A DNA stretch of 64,000 bases from Hyphococcus luteus (GTDB taxonomy: Bacteria; Pseudomonadota; Alphaproteobacteria; Caulobacterales; Parvularculaceae): the NCBI RefSeq assembly GCF_002943565.1, contig NZ_PJCH01000007.1, positions 1 through 64,000 of the forward strand, given 5' to 3'. Of the stretch, positions 7,604 to 16,170 are shown one piece after another. The notes beneath the pieces were generated by a model, which was not told the origin of the DNA, did not search any database, and was given only the letters and a program-made list of their open reading frames with translations. Position numbers and translations under genes: made by a program. The stretch's first letter is position 1, and each line of letters opens with the position of its first letter.

Positions 7604-9975
7604 CGTCCTTCTCCTCCGGCGTCGAGGTCGATCCTTGCAAGACCGGTTTCCATGAAGTTCTTTTCTTTCGCGACGCCCTGCGTGAAATCCGACAAAAGGT
7701 CGATGGCGCGGACATTCACCGCCGGCGCGGCGTTGAACATGTGGGCGAGGGCGGCGAGCGCGTCTGGATTCCTGGCGAGGGTTTCGCGCACGGAAAGCGG
7801 CAGATCGCCGGCGCCGGCATTCAAGGCGGCGAGGGCGGCGCGGGCGGCGGCGTCGGCGTTGCGTTGTTTTTTCGGCGCCTTTTCGAAAGCTTGCGTCGTC
7901 AGCGGCCAATCCCCGGCGCGCCAGGCGGCGTTGGCGAATTCCGTATCCGCCGCGCCGCCGCGCATGGCCGACTTGATCGCGGCGACAGCGCCGGCGCGGT
8001 CATGATTGCGTTCATGGGCCTTCACGGCGACGACGCCGAGTTCCGGGCTTAACCGGCCGTGCGCCGCAATATCGAGCGCGCCCTGGGCGTCGCCGCTGTT
8101 AAGATGGGAAAGCGCCTTCATGGCGTCGGCCTGGGCGCGCCAGGACGCAGGGACGCCGGCGAGCGCTTCGTCCACAAGCGCGTTCGCGCCATAGGCGGCG
8201 AGTTCGCGCGCGACGGCGATATTGAGATCGCCGTCGCCGGAAATCGCTAGGAAATCGCGGTTCTGGAAAAACGCCGCCACGGCCTCAAGGCGCGTTTCGT
8301 CATCTTCCATGAGCGCATTCAGAATGAACGAACGGGCGAGCGCCCGGCTTGCCTCGCGCGCAGCGGGCGCGGAGTCCGCCGCCGCGTTCAGGACCGTCAC
8401 GCCCTCGCGCAGGCGGCCCGCGCTGATGAGCGCCTTGGCGCCGGCGAAAGAGGCGCGTGCTTCGGAAAGCGAGGCGCTCTTGCGCGATGTCTGAGAGGCG
8501 ATGTCGTCAAGAAGGCCTTCATAGGCGGCGTCGGCGCGCTCTTGATAATCCTCGGCGAGGAGGGCGAGCGCGCGCGCCTGCATGGGGCCGGGATTTTGCG
8601 CGATGTTTTTCAGCTCTTCCCTTGCGGCCGGCGATGCGCCATGGCCGGTTTGCGGCGTTTCCGCCGCGTCCTGGCTGTCTTCTTCCTGTGTGGTTTCGCC
8701 CGACTGCGCAGCGAACGTGTTTTCCATGATCACCAGCGCCGGACTGCCTTCAGATCCGCGCGCGGCTTTCGCGATTTTGTAGAATTCCTTCGCGACAAGC
8801 ATGTCGCCATGCTCGATGGCGTTGAGGCCGAGATTTTCGGCAAGCGGCGCGCGCAGGGCCTGTGTGACGGGCCGAAGCGCGGCGAGATGTTTTTCCTGCA
8901 TGGGAACGACATTGTCATCGTCAATCCGCGCCGCCGCCGCATAGGCCATTTCGAAAAACGGGCCGCAATCGCGATAGGGCGCGAGCTGGCGGCTGGCGCG
9001 CGATTTCGATCCCGCCGCAATGTCAGCGAGGGCGCCGGCGACCGCCATAGTCGCATCGCCGTCCCGGGCGAGCGGGCTTGCGACGGCGCTGGCTTCTTCG
9101 AAGAAACCGATATGGATATAAGCGAGCGAAAGCGTGGCGGCGAGGTCCCGGCGTTCTTCATCGTCAAGCGCCAGTTCGTATCTCTGGCGCAGATTGGTGA
9201 TGGCGGAAAAGTCGAACTCGCCTTCATCGTCTTGCGGCTCGTTGAACAGCGTGGGATCGGCGCAAAGAACGGCCTGCTGGATATGCTCTTCACGCAGATC
9301 GGCCGCGATCAGCGGTTCAGGGGCGCCGTCGGCGTGAGGCGCGTCAAACGTCTCCGGCGCATGGGACGCTTTGGTGACGGGCGTCGCGGCTTGCGGGGAG
9401 GGGGCCGGCGTTTCTTCCGCAGGGGCTTCGGTTTCGTCTTCCTTGTCTATTTTGAGCTGCACGACGCCCTGGCTGCGCGCTTCGGCGAGAAGCGCGATCA
9501 TGCGGTCGCGGGCGGCGCGCATGGATTCCGGCGTCGCTTGCTCGCTGTTCTTGGCGGCCTCGGAAATTTCCGGCTGCGGATCGGTTTCTTTCTCCGCAAG
9601 CGTTGCGGGCGCTTTGTTGAAAATATCGATGACGATGGAGTTTCCAGCGCCTTTCGAGGTGCGCACGGGGCAGTCGCAGGTGAGCGACAGAATGAGCGCG
9701 CGCGTTTCGCCCATATCGAGAACGCGCGCATTGAGAACGCGGTGCGCCTTGCGCTTGTCGATAATATCGGAGAGTTCGAAATCGTAGCCTTTGGGAAAAG
9801 TGATCTCGATTTTTCGGTCCGATGTGGCGATGCGCCAGTCCGTCGGGGCGTTGGGAATGACCAGACGCGAATAGTCGCCATGCTCGCCCGCCCGCACGGA
9901 CAAGGTTTCGCCCGCCGCATGCGCTGCGGCGGGGACGAGAAGGAGAAGCAGGGCGAGGAGCGCGCGCCTCATCAA
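7600..9975 (-). CDS. Large secreted helical-repeat protein in the flagellar operon, role unknown
   Basis: 791 residues. Signal peptide at 1-20 (LALLLLLVPAAAHA), so the protein is periplasmic or outer-membrane-linked. Residues about 22-125 look beta-rich and AMIN-like (YSRLVIPNAPTDWRI, then SIVIDIF), with a CDC pair near residue 100. A Glu/Pro/Ala-rich linker follows to about 240, then a long alpha-solenoid of TPR-like helical pairs (RYELALDDEERRDLAATLSL, LAYIHIGFFEEASAVASPLA) to the end. It overlaps motA upstream and flgF downstream by 4 bp each, so it is co-translated with core flagellar genes. I do not recognise a named family. A role in peptidoglycan or P-ring contact would be inference. 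Confidence 0.8.
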   Translation of the reverse strand: MMRRALLALLLLLVPAAAHAAGETLSVRAGEHGDYSRLVIPNAPTDWRIATSDRKIEITFPKGYDFELSDIIDKRKAHRVLNARVLDMGETRALILSLTCDCPVRTSKGAGNSIVIDIFNKAPATLAEKETDPQPEISEAAKNSEQATPESMRAARDRMIALLAEARSQGVVQLKIDKEDETEAPAEETPAPSPQAATPVTKASHAPETFDAPHADGAPEPLIAADLREEHIQQAVLCADPTLFNEPQDDEGEFDFSAITNLRQRYELALDDEERRDLAATLSLAYIHIGFFEEASAVASPLARDGDATMAVAGALADIAAGSKSRASRQLAPYRDCGPFFEMAYAAAARIDDDNVVPMQEKHLAALRPVTQALRAPLAENLGLNAIEHGDMLVAKEFYKIAKAARGSEGSPALVIMENTFAAQSGETTQEEDSQDAAETPQTGHGASPAAREELKNIAQNPGPMQARALALLAEDYQERADAAYEGLLDDIASQTSRKSASLSEARASFAGAKALISAGRLREGVTVLNAAADSAPAAREASRALARSFILNALMEDDETRLEAVAAFFQNRDFLAISGDGDLNIAVARELAAYGANALVDEALAGVPASWRAQADAMKALSHLNSGDAQGALDIAAHGRLSPELGVVAVKAHERNHDRAGAVAAIKSAMRGGAADTEFANAAWRAGDWPLTTQAFEKAPKKQRNADAAARAALAALNAGAGDLPLSVRETLARNPDALAALAHMFNAAPAVNVRAIDLLSDFTQGVAKEKNFMETGLARIDLDAGGEGR

Positions 9976-10841
9976 GCGGCCTCCTTTTTCAATTGTTTCA
10001 AGGCTTCGTCGATGTCGGAAAAACCGGGGCGGTCATGGCCCGGAATATTCCGGCGCGCCACTTCGACGCACATCTGCGGCGTGTGCATCTGAAGATGCGC
10101 GACGATGCATTCGCGAATGAGCTTGTAAAAACGCTGTTCCTGTTCGTTGACCTCAAGGATGCGGTTCGCAAACGGGCCGACGAGAGAATAGGCGAGGAAA
10201 ACGCCGAGAAAAGTGCCGACCAGCGCGCCGCCGATCATCTGACCGAGGACTTCCGGCGGCTTGTCGATCGACGCCATGGTTTTAATGACGCCGAGCACCG
10301 CGGCGACGATGCCGAGCGCGGGCAGGGCGTCGGCGATATTGGTCAGCGCATGACCGCCATGCAGGCTTTCGTGGTGCATGGCGTCAAGCTGTTTTTCCAG
10401 AAGGTCTTCCACCTGATGCGGATTATCGAAATTCATCAGGATGGAGCGGATCGTATCGCAGATGATGTCGGTCGCGTCGTGATCCTTGGCGATTTTCGGA
10501 TAGCGCTGGAAGATTGTCGATTCCGCAGGATTCTCGATATGGGCTTCCGCCTGCACCGGGCTTTCCTTGGCGACGCGCAGAAGCTCGTACATCAGGCAGA
10601 GAAGGTCCTGGTAATCCTTCTTCTTCCACTTCGGGCCGGTGAGCGCCTTCATCATATCGCCGCCCACATGCATTATGGTGCCGAAGTCGTTGCTGACGAC
10701 GAAGGCGCCGGCGGCGGCGCCGCCGATGATCATAAGCTCATAGGGGAGGGAATGGAGAATGATCTCCATCTTGCCGCCAGCCATGAGATAGCCGCCGAAC
10801 ACCATGCCGAGCGTAATGACAATGCCGAGGATAGGTCCCAT
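9972..10841 (-). CDS. motA: Flagellar motor stator protein MotA
   Basis: Stator subunit forming the proton path with MotB. 289 residues. Membrane helices near 1-20, 33-52, 168-190 and 200-222. Conserved pieces are LMIIGGAAAGAFVVSND, the cytoplasmic loop with charged residues, and the TM3-TM4 segment ALPALGIVAAVLGVIKTM with IGGALVGTFLGVFLAYSLVG. Start at ATG 10841; its stop overlaps the next gene by 4 bp. motB is not in the window, which is common where motA and motB are unlinked. Confidence 0.97.
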   Translation of the reverse strand: MGPILGIVITLGMVFGGYLMAGGKMEIILHSLPYELMIIGGAAAGAFVVSNDFGTIMHVGGDMMKALTGPKWKKKDYQDLLCLMYELLRVAKESPVQAEAHIENPAESTIFQRYPKIAKDHDATDIICDTIRSILMNFDNPHQVEDLLEKQLDAMHHESLHGGHALTNIADALPALGIVAAVLGVIKTMASIDKPPEVLGQMIGGALVGTFLGVFLAYSLVGPFANRILEVNEQEQRFYKLIRECIVAHLQMHTPQMCVEVARRNIPGHDRPGFSDIDEALKQLKKEAA

Positions 10842-10930
10842 AAAAGCCCGCAGTGAGTGTTTGCAAATTTAACTTCTCGCTTAACCATGTATTCCATGGA
10901 GAAGTTAATCTTCGCTGAAACCCCGCGTTA
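10842..10930. promoter_or_regulatory. motA upstream gap with long inverted repeat and CtrA-like half-site
   Basis: Perfect 10-bp inverted repeat TTAACTTCTC (10869-10878) and GAGAAGTTAA (10899-10908), 20-bp spacer. Inside the spacer are TTAACCAT (10881-10888), resembling a CtrA half-site, and a second dyad CCATG/CATGG (10885-10899). No T run follows, so I read it as an operator or RNA hairpin rather than a terminator. Confidence 0.5.
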
Positions 10931-11467
10931 TTATTGCGCGAGCTGCTGCGAGCGATTGGCGAGGATGACGCTGACGAGATAGGCCTTTTCGGAGTCCATG
11001 CTGGCGACGACCCGGGCGGCCTGTTCGTTGTTCATGGCGGACAACAGGCCTGCGGCGAATTTCGAGTCCATCTCATTGATGATTTTGCCGGCCTGGTCCG
11101 GTTTCATGCCTTCATAGATGGCCGCGAGTTTGGCGATGTCTTCATTACGCGACTCTTTGACTGTCTCGATCTTGTCCTGAAGCGCGCCATTGGCCTCCTC
11201 AAGTTCGGCGAGACGCTTGTCGATCTGCGCTTCATAGGTTTTGAGTTCGGCCTCGCGGTCGGCGATGGCGGTCTCGCGGCGGTCGAGCGAATACATCCGG
11301 TCCTTGACGGCCGATGCAAGCTCGCCGTCGACACAGGCGCCGACGGCGTCGCCTTGCTCTACGCCGGGCGACGCCTTGCCCGTCGCTTCCGACGCGAGCA
11401 CGGCGATGCGGCCGATAAAGGAGGCGAAGAAAACGACGCCCAGGACTAACAACGCTCTGGTTTTCAT
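10931..11467 (-). CDS. motE: MotE-like motor chaperone
   Basis: 178 residues. N-terminal signal or anchor helix (ALLVLGVVFFASFIGRIAVL), a central coiled coil at about 60-115 (REAELKTYEAQIDKRLAELE), then a C-terminal MgtE-N-like helical domain (LAAIYEGMKPDQAGKIINEM, AARVVASMDSEKAYLVSVI). This arrangement matches MotE, a periplasmic chaperone that stabilises MotC or other motor parts in rhizobia. Three bp downstream of the coiled-coil membrane protein and 89 bp ahead of motA. Confidence 0.82.
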   Translation of the reverse strand: MKTRALLVLGVVFFASFIGRIAVLASEATGKASPGVEQGDAVGACVDGELASAVKDRMYSLDRRETAIADREAELKTYEAQIDKRLAELEEANGALQDKIETVKESRNEDIAKLAAIYEGMKPDQAGKIINEMDSKFAAGLLSAMNNEQAARVVASMDSEKAYLVSVILANRSQQLAQ

Positions 11468-11470
11468 GAT

Positions 11471-12070
11471 TTACCCGGCGATTTTTTTCATTTTGCGCTG
11501 ATTGCGGGCTTTCATGAGCGCGGCCGTCACCTTGGTTGCGGATTTCGCTTTCGCCTTGGCGGCCGCCGGCGTCTCGTCTTCGTCAATGTCGAGATAGGAG
11601 ACATTGTCACCGGTTGGCTTGCCGGATGGCGCGCGCGTTCCCGGGCCGTCCGGATCCGGACCGTCCACAAGGAAGAAATCGATCTGCTCGTCGAGGCGCT
11701 CCTGCAGGGCTTTCGCCTTGGCGAGGCGCGCGTCGAGCTCGGCGCCGGCTTTCCCGGACGCCTCATTGACGTCGCGGATGGCGATTTCAGCCAGTTCGGA
11801 AATGACGTCGATCATTTCCGTCAGCTGCGGCAGGATGTCTTTGGTTTCCTCGATCAGCGGGGTCAGCTCGCTGATGCTTTCCGCGCTCGATTCCTTCGCC
11901 ATGGTCACGGTGGAGCGCGCCTGGTCGACCGTATGCGACATGGTCGCGATTGTCGCGCCGAGGCCTTTTTCGGTGTTCTTCAGCGCTTCCAGTTTGCGGC
12001 TGAGGATGAAACAGTAAAATGTCGCGGCGCCGGATGCGGCGAGCAACATAAAATCAATGATCATCTCCAT
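11471..12070 (-). CDS. Membrane-anchored coiled-coil flagellar protein (DUF6468-like)
   Basis: 199 residues. One N-terminal membrane helix (MEMIIDFMLLAASGAATFYC), then coiled coil at about 30-130 (SRKLEALKNTEKGLGATIAT and following), then a disordered Ala/Lys-rich basic tail. I believe this matches the DUF6468 family found beside fliL and motE in alphaproteobacterial flagellar operons; the family number is from memory. It lies 12 bp after the fliL copy 2 stop and 3 bp before motE. Function not established. In many relatives fliM sits between fliL and this gene; here it does not. Confidence 0.7.
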   Translation of the reverse strand: MEMIIDFMLLAASGAATFYCFILSRKLEALKNTEKGLGATIATMSHTVDQARSTVTMAKESSAESISELTPLIEETKDILPQLTEMIDVISELAEIAIRDVNEASGKAGAELDARLAKAKALQERLDEQIDFFLVDGPDPDGPGTRAPSGKPTGDNVSYLDIDEDETPAAAKAKAKSATKVTAALMKARNQRKMKKIAG

Positions 12071-12082
12071 TTCGAAGGCCCC

Positions 12083-12784
12083 TCAGGTTAAGACGAATTC
12101 AGTGATGAGAACGTTCTGAACATTGGCGTCCGGAACGATGGCGCGCACGCGCCGGAGAATTTGCGCGCGCAGGCGCGACATGGCTGCAGGATCTTCAAGC
12201 ACCTCGCTGCCGATCGAGCGCAGAAACGTATTGAGCACGTCCTGAACGTAAAAACCGTTTTCGAGAAGCTGCTCGGCACCGTCGTCATCGGTCTCAAGAA
12301 CCAGTGAAATCTTTAAATGCTTGGAACGCCCGATCGGTGAGATCGACACGACCATCGGATCCATCACGACGAATGTGGCGTGTTGCGAATGCTGTATTTC
12401 GCCGAGTGGTTTTATATCGCTTTTGGCGTTCTCGCCGCCTTGACCGCCATGTCCGCCGCCATGACTTTTGCCGGCTTTTTTCTTCTTTTCTTTGCTGGCG
12501 AGTTTTTGTTCTTCGCATTCCGCAAGCGCGGCTGCATCTTGTTCGTTGCTTTCGGCGCCGTGTTCATCGCCGCCATGACCGCCGGCGGCTTCAATGCAGG
12601 CGGCGTTTTCTTCTTCGGCGCCGGGCGTCAGCACAAACGCCGCGCCGCCCGCAACGCCTGCGGCGACAACGCCGGCGGCGATCATCGGGATTAGCCCCAG
12701 GGTTTTGGCCTTGGGCGTCTCTTCGGCTTCGGCGTCCTCGGCGCTGTTTTCGGCTTCGGACTCTTTTGGCGTTTCGTTGGACAC
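12083..12784 (-). CDS. fliL: FliL-family basal-body protein, copy 2
   Basis: About 233 residues from the GTG at 12784 (SNETPKESEAENSAEDAEA). An in-frame ATG at 12829 would add 15 residues; I prefer the GTG because AGGTG lies 9 bp ahead and the acidic start is typical of FliL. Cytoplasmic acidic N-terminus, membrane helix (LGLIPMIAAGVVAAGVAGGA), a long linker rich in His, Gly, Lys and Glu (KSHGGGHGGQGGE), then the FliL domain (ATFVVMDPMVVSISPIGRS to FVLT). First gene of the minus-strand motor operon, divergent from fliF. Confidence 0.85.
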   Translation of the reverse strand: MSNETPKESEAENSAEDAEAEETPKAKTLGLIPMIAAGVVAAGVAGGAAFVLTPGAEEENAACIEAAGGHGGDEHGAESNEQDAAALAECEEQKLASKEKKKKAGKSHGGGHGGQGGENAKSDIKPLGEIQHSQHATFVVMDPMVVSISPIGRSKHLKISLVLETDDDGAEQLLENGFYVQDVLNTFLRSIGSEVLEDPAAMSRLRAQILRRVRAIVPDANVQNVLITEFVLT

Positions 12785-12829
12785 GACGCAGCGCACCTGT
12801 TGATTTCGAAACGCACCATAGACAGCCAA

Positions 12830-12920
12830 ACGTAAACCCTAAATTAATCATACCCCCGGAAATTAACCATGAAATTTCAGGTATGCGCCGCTCCTCGCGG
12901 TCATCCTTCGGGGCTTTTGT
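12830..12920. promoter_or_regulatory. Divergent fliL/fliF promoter region
   Basis: Shared upstream region of the two main flagellar operons. It holds TTAACCATG at 12863-12871, the same nine bases as at 10881-10889 upstream of motA, resembling a CtrA half-site. CATACC (12849-12854) and GGTATG (12880-12885) form an inverted repeat around it. The dyad suggests a regulator-binding site; no second TTAA at the N7 spacing of a full CtrA box is present. Confidence 0.5.
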
Positions 12921-14447
12921 ATGTTTAAACTTGCTTCTGTCTGGAACGAAATGTCGCTTTCAAGGAAGGCGATCCTGGTCGGCGTTTTGGTGGCGACGCT
13001 GATCGTTTTTTCCGCCGTCATGAATATGGCGACGAAGCCGCGCATGGCTTTTCTTTATGGCGGTCTCGACGCGTCTGCGGCGGGCGACGTTCTCGGCGCG
13101 CTCGAGGCGATGGATGTCGAGGCGGAAGTGCGCGGGGAGGCGATCTATGTGCCTGAAAACCGCCGCGACAGCTTGCGCATGGCGCTCGCCCGTCAGGGCC
13201 TGCCGCAGCAGGGCCAGCCGGGGTTTGAGCTCCTTGACGAATTAAACGGCTTTGCAACGACTTCGGAAATGTTTGACGCCGCCTATTGGCGCGCCAAAGA
13301 AGGCGAGCTCGCCCGCACGCTGCTGGCGACGCCGGGCGTGAAATCGGCCCGCGTGCACATTGCGGTTCCGAAATCGTCCTCATTCGCCCGGCGGCGCAGG
13401 CCGCCGAGCGCCTCGGCGACCATCACCATGAGCCGCGGCCGGCTCGACCTGCAACATGCGACGGCTATGCGGTATCTTCTGGCGCTCGCCGTGCCGGATA
13501 TGGAGCCCGAGCAGGTGGCGATCATCGACAGCGTCAATGGCGTCGTCTTAAAGCCCGGCGCCGGCGATCCCGTGGTTCAGGCCGAAGGCGACAGTCTCGA
13601 CCGCGAACGCCGCCTGGAAGCCAATCTCATGGATCTTCTTGAAGCGCGGGTCGGTCCCGGCAACGCCCGGGTGACGGTTTCTCTCGATATCGACCGCGAG
13701 CACGAAACGGTCTCCGAGCGTATTCTCGATCCGGAAAGCCGGGTGATGATGGGCCGCGAAACCACCGAAATGCAGGAATCCGATCAGGGCGGCGCGTCGG
13801 GGGCCGTGTCGGTCGCCAGCAATCTGCCGGACGGCGACGCCGGCGGCCAGACGTCGCAATCGAGCTCGTCGCGCAGCGAAACCAACGAACAAACCCGCTT
13901 CGACATTTCCGAAGTGAACCGTCAGCGCGAAAAACTGCCCGGCGCGATTTCCCGCGTGCATGTGGCGGTGCTGGTCAATAACGCGCCGGGCGCCGACGGT
14001 GCCGAACCGGCGCCCCGCAGCGATGCGGAGCTTGAATCGATCCGCGAGCTTGTGACCGCCGCCGTCGGCTATGACGAGGCGCGCGGCGACATCGTCACCG
14101 TGAAATCGATGCCGTTCCACGAATTCGAAGCGGTGGAGACGCCGGAGGAAACCGGCGGGATCATGCTCTGGGCGCAGCAGAATGTGATGTCGATCCTGCA
14201 GATCGTCATTCCGGCGATTGTCGTCATCGTGCTCGGCATGTTTGTCCTGAAGCCGGTTCTGACTCAGGATATTGCGGGATCGTCTGAAACGCCCGCGCTG
14301 CTCACCGCCGAACCGGCCGAATTGCAGCCGGCTGGCGACGTCGCCCGCTCGCCGCTTGAAGAGTTGCGCGATTTCAGCTCATCCGACAAGGAAGCGACGG
14401 CCACGCTGCTGAAAGAATGGCTCGGCGACACGGAACGGGCGGCGTAA
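12921..14447 (+). CDS. fliF: Flagellar MS-ring protein FliF
   Basis: Inner-membrane base of the basal body and export housing. 508 residues. Membrane helices at about 14-36 (AILVGVLVATLIVFSAVMNM) and about 422-445 (ILQIVIPAIVVIVLGMFVLK). Ring-building domains lie between them (FLYGGLDASAAGDVLGALEA, RTLLATPGVKSARVHIAVPK, LEARVGPGNARVTVSLDID). The C-terminal cytoplasmic tail, DFSSSDKEATATLLKEWLGD, is the FliG-binding end. Followed without a gap by the FliH-like gene. Confidence 0.97.
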   Translation: MFKLASVWNEMSLSRKAILVGVLVATLIVFSAVMNMATKPRMAFLYGGLDASAAGDVLGALEAMDVEAEVRGEAIYVPENRRDSLRMALARQGLPQQGQPGFELLDELNGFATTSEMFDAAYWRAKEGELARTLLATPGVKSARVHIAVPKSSSFARRRRPPSASATITMSRGRLDLQHATAMRYLLALAVPDMEPEQVAIIDSVNGVVLKPGAGDPVVQAEGDSLDRERRLEANLMDLLEARVGPGNARVTVSLDIDREHETVSERILDPESRVMMGRETTEMQESDQGGASGAVSVASNLPDGDAGGQTSQSSSSRSETNEQTRFDISEVNRQREKLPGAISRVHVAVLVNNAPGADGAEPAPRSDAELESIRELVTAAVGYDEARGDIVTVKSMPFHEFEAVETPEETGGIMLWAQQNVMSILQIVIPAIVVIVLGMFVLKPVLTQDIAGSSETPALLTAEPAELQPAGDVARSPLEELRDFSSSDKEATATLLKEWLGDTERAA

Positions 14448-15050
14448 ATGGCGGCAAGCTCCTTCAACTTTTCTGAAGACGCCGAGGCGAAGTCGGTGCG
14501 CATTCCATCCCTGCCGGGGCGCCGTCATGGCGGCGACGGCCCGTCTGTCGACGTCAATTCCGAAGGCTATAAGGCTGGTTTCGATGCCGCCTCCCGGGAG
14601 TTTCTGGCGCAGCTCGAAGAGCAGGAAGCCTGGCACGAGGATTTCGCGAAAAAGACCGGCGAGATGCTCGCCGAGATGGATGCGCGCTATCGCAGCGAGT
14701 GTCTCACGCTCATTACGCGGCTCTTCGCTGCAGCGGCGCCGACGCTGGCGCGGCGTTCGTCGCTCGCTGACATCATGCAGCTGATCGAAGAACGCGTTGT
14801 GCAAGGAAAGTCCGATCTTGTCTTGCGGGTGCATCCGACGCTGGCGGCGCATCTTCCTGACAAGGAGAGCCGCGTTCTGGCTTCAGCGCCGGAAGTGACG
14901 CTGATCCGCGACGAGAGCTGCGCGCCCGCCATGATCGATGCGAAATGGAAAGACGGCGGCCTGTTTCACGATCCGGACGGGTTGATCGAAGAGGTAATGC
15001 GCGCGCTGGAAGAAGAGGCCGCGCCGCTTGAGGAGACGAGCGATGAGTGA
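14448..15050 (+). CDS. fliH: FliH-like export ATPase regulator
   Basis: 200 residues. Poorly conserved family. Supporting signs are the extended N-terminus, a coiled-coil middle (DAASREFLAQLEEQEAWHED, KKTGEMLAEMDARYR) and a C-terminal globular domain (DLVLRVHPTLAAHLPDKES, VTLIRDESCAPAMIDAKW, then GGLFHDPDGLIEEVMRAL), which resembles FliH/YscL ends. It starts right after the fliF stop and overlaps fliN by 8 bp. In Caulobacter relatives fliH (flbE) also lies between fliF and fliN, which supports the call. Confidence 0.72.
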   Translation: MAASSFNFSEDAEAKSVRIPSLPGRRHGGDGPSVDVNSEGYKAGFDAASREFLAQLEEQEAWHEDFAKKTGEMLAEMDARYRSECLTLITRLFAAAAPTLARRSSLADIMQLIEERVVQGKSDLVLRVHPTLAAHLPDKESRVLASAPEVTLIRDESCAPAMIDAKWKDGGLFHDPDGLIEEVMRALEEEAAPLEETSDE

Positions 15051-15381
15051 AGAAAAAAATGAAGTGACGGCCGTTGAAGACGCAAGCGATGAGGAAATCA
15101 TCGCCGATGTTCTCGCCGGCGGCGACGGCGGCGCCGGAAACCGCAACATCCTCGAGCTGCCGGTGCGCATCATGGTGTCTATCGGCTCGGCCAAGATCAC
15201 CATTCAGCAATTGCTGGCGATGACCAAGGACACGGTCATCGACCTTGAACAACTGATCGAGGACCCGGTGGATATTTTTGTGGGCGACCGTTTGATCGCA
15301 AAGGGCGAGCTTGTGGAAGCCACCGATAATGAGAATGGCATCGGCGTGAAGATGCTCGAGATCTGCGGCATCGGCGGTTAG
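15043..15381 (+). CDS. fliN: C-ring switch protein FliN
   Basis: 112 residues from ATG 15043 (MSEEKNEVTAVED), chosen because GAGGAG precedes it and it overlaps the fliH stop. The SPOA domain is clear: LELPVRIMVSIGSAKITIQQ, LLAMTKDTVIDLEQLIEDPV, DIFVGDRLIAKGELVE. It forms the lower C-ring with FliM and FliG. fliM is absent from the window. Confidence 0.95.
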   Translation: MSEEKNEVTAVEDASDEEIIADVLAGGDGGAGNRNILELPVRIMVSIGSAKITIQQLLAMTKDTVIDLEQLIEDPVDIFVGDRLIAKGELVEATDNENGIGVKMLEICGIGG

Positions 15382-15402
15382 GTCGGGAAGGGCGAGAGGG
15401 GC

Positions 15403-16170
15403 ATGAGACGCGTAAAGGCGTTTTTGGCGTTGGCGCTTGCGGCGGCGGTGATTTTCATCGCCGAGCCGGCGGCGGCGCAAACGCTTGGGCAAGCGGCCGA
15501 TCCGCTTCGCGAGACCGCTCAAACAGTCGCCGAAGGCGGGTTTTCAAAGCGCATCATCCAGATGTTCCTCATGGTCACGGTGCTGAGCCTTGCGCCCGGC
15601 ATCGCGATGATGGTCACCTGTCTGCCTTTCATGCTGATCGTTCTGTCGATCCTGCGCCAGGGCGTGGGCCTGCAGCAGGCGCCGCCCAATATGCTGATCG
15701 TCAGCGTTGCGATCTTTCTCACCTATTTTGTCATGGAGCCTGTGTTCAAGGACGCCTGGAGCGCCGGTATTCAGCCGCTTCTGGACGGGACGATCAGCGA
15801 GGCGTCGGCTTTTGCGCTCACCATGGAGCCGTTCCGGATGTTTATGGAGGCGCGGGTCGATCCGGGCGCCGTCGACATTCTGATGGATGCGCGGCCGATC
15901 GAGACGGCGCAGGCCGCGGACGGCGCGACGCCGCTGTCCATGCTGGTGCCGGCTTTCGTTCTGTCGGAGATTCAGCGGGCCTTTGAAATCGGCTTTATCG
16001 TGCTTCTGCCGTTTCTGGTGATCGACCTTCTGGTCGCGTCGATCCTGATGGCCATGGGCATGATGATGGTGCCGCCGGCGATCGTGTCGCTGCCTTTCAA
16101 GGTGGCGTTCTTTGTGTTGACGAATGGATGGGTCGCCGTTTCCGGCGCGCTTGTAAGAGGGTATTCGTAA
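15403..16170 (+). CDS. fliP: Flagellar export gate protein FliP
   Basis: Core of the FliPQR export channel. 255 residues. Cleavable signal peptide at 1-25 (ALALAAAVIFIAEPAAAQ), as is usual for FliP. Membrane segments follow, with conserved CLPFMLIVLSILRQGVGLQQ, VAIFLTYFVMEPVF, FVLSEIQRAFEIGFIVLLPF and ASILMAMGMMMVPPAIVSLP. Twenty-one bp after fliN; its stop overlaps the fliG start (TAATG). fliQ and fliR are not in the window. Confidence 0.97.
   Translation: MRRVKAFLALALAAAVIFIAEPAAAQTLGQAADPLRETAQTVAEGGFSKRIIQMFLMVTVLSLAPGIAMMVTCLPFMLIVLSILRQGVGLQQAPPNMLIVSVAIFLTYFVMEPVFKDAWSAGIQPLLDGTISEASAFALTMEPFRMFMEARVDPGAVDILMDARPIETAQAADGATPLSMLVPAFVLSEIQRAFEIGFIVLLPFLVIDLLVASILMAMGMMMVPPAIVSLPFKVAFFVLTNGWVAVSGALVRGYS

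Noticed and set aside
8542-10092. 516-codon plus-strand open frame opposite the flagellar helical-repeat gene
   Set aside because: Arg/Gly/Phe-rich mirror of the coding strand, runs into motA antisense, no ribosome site.
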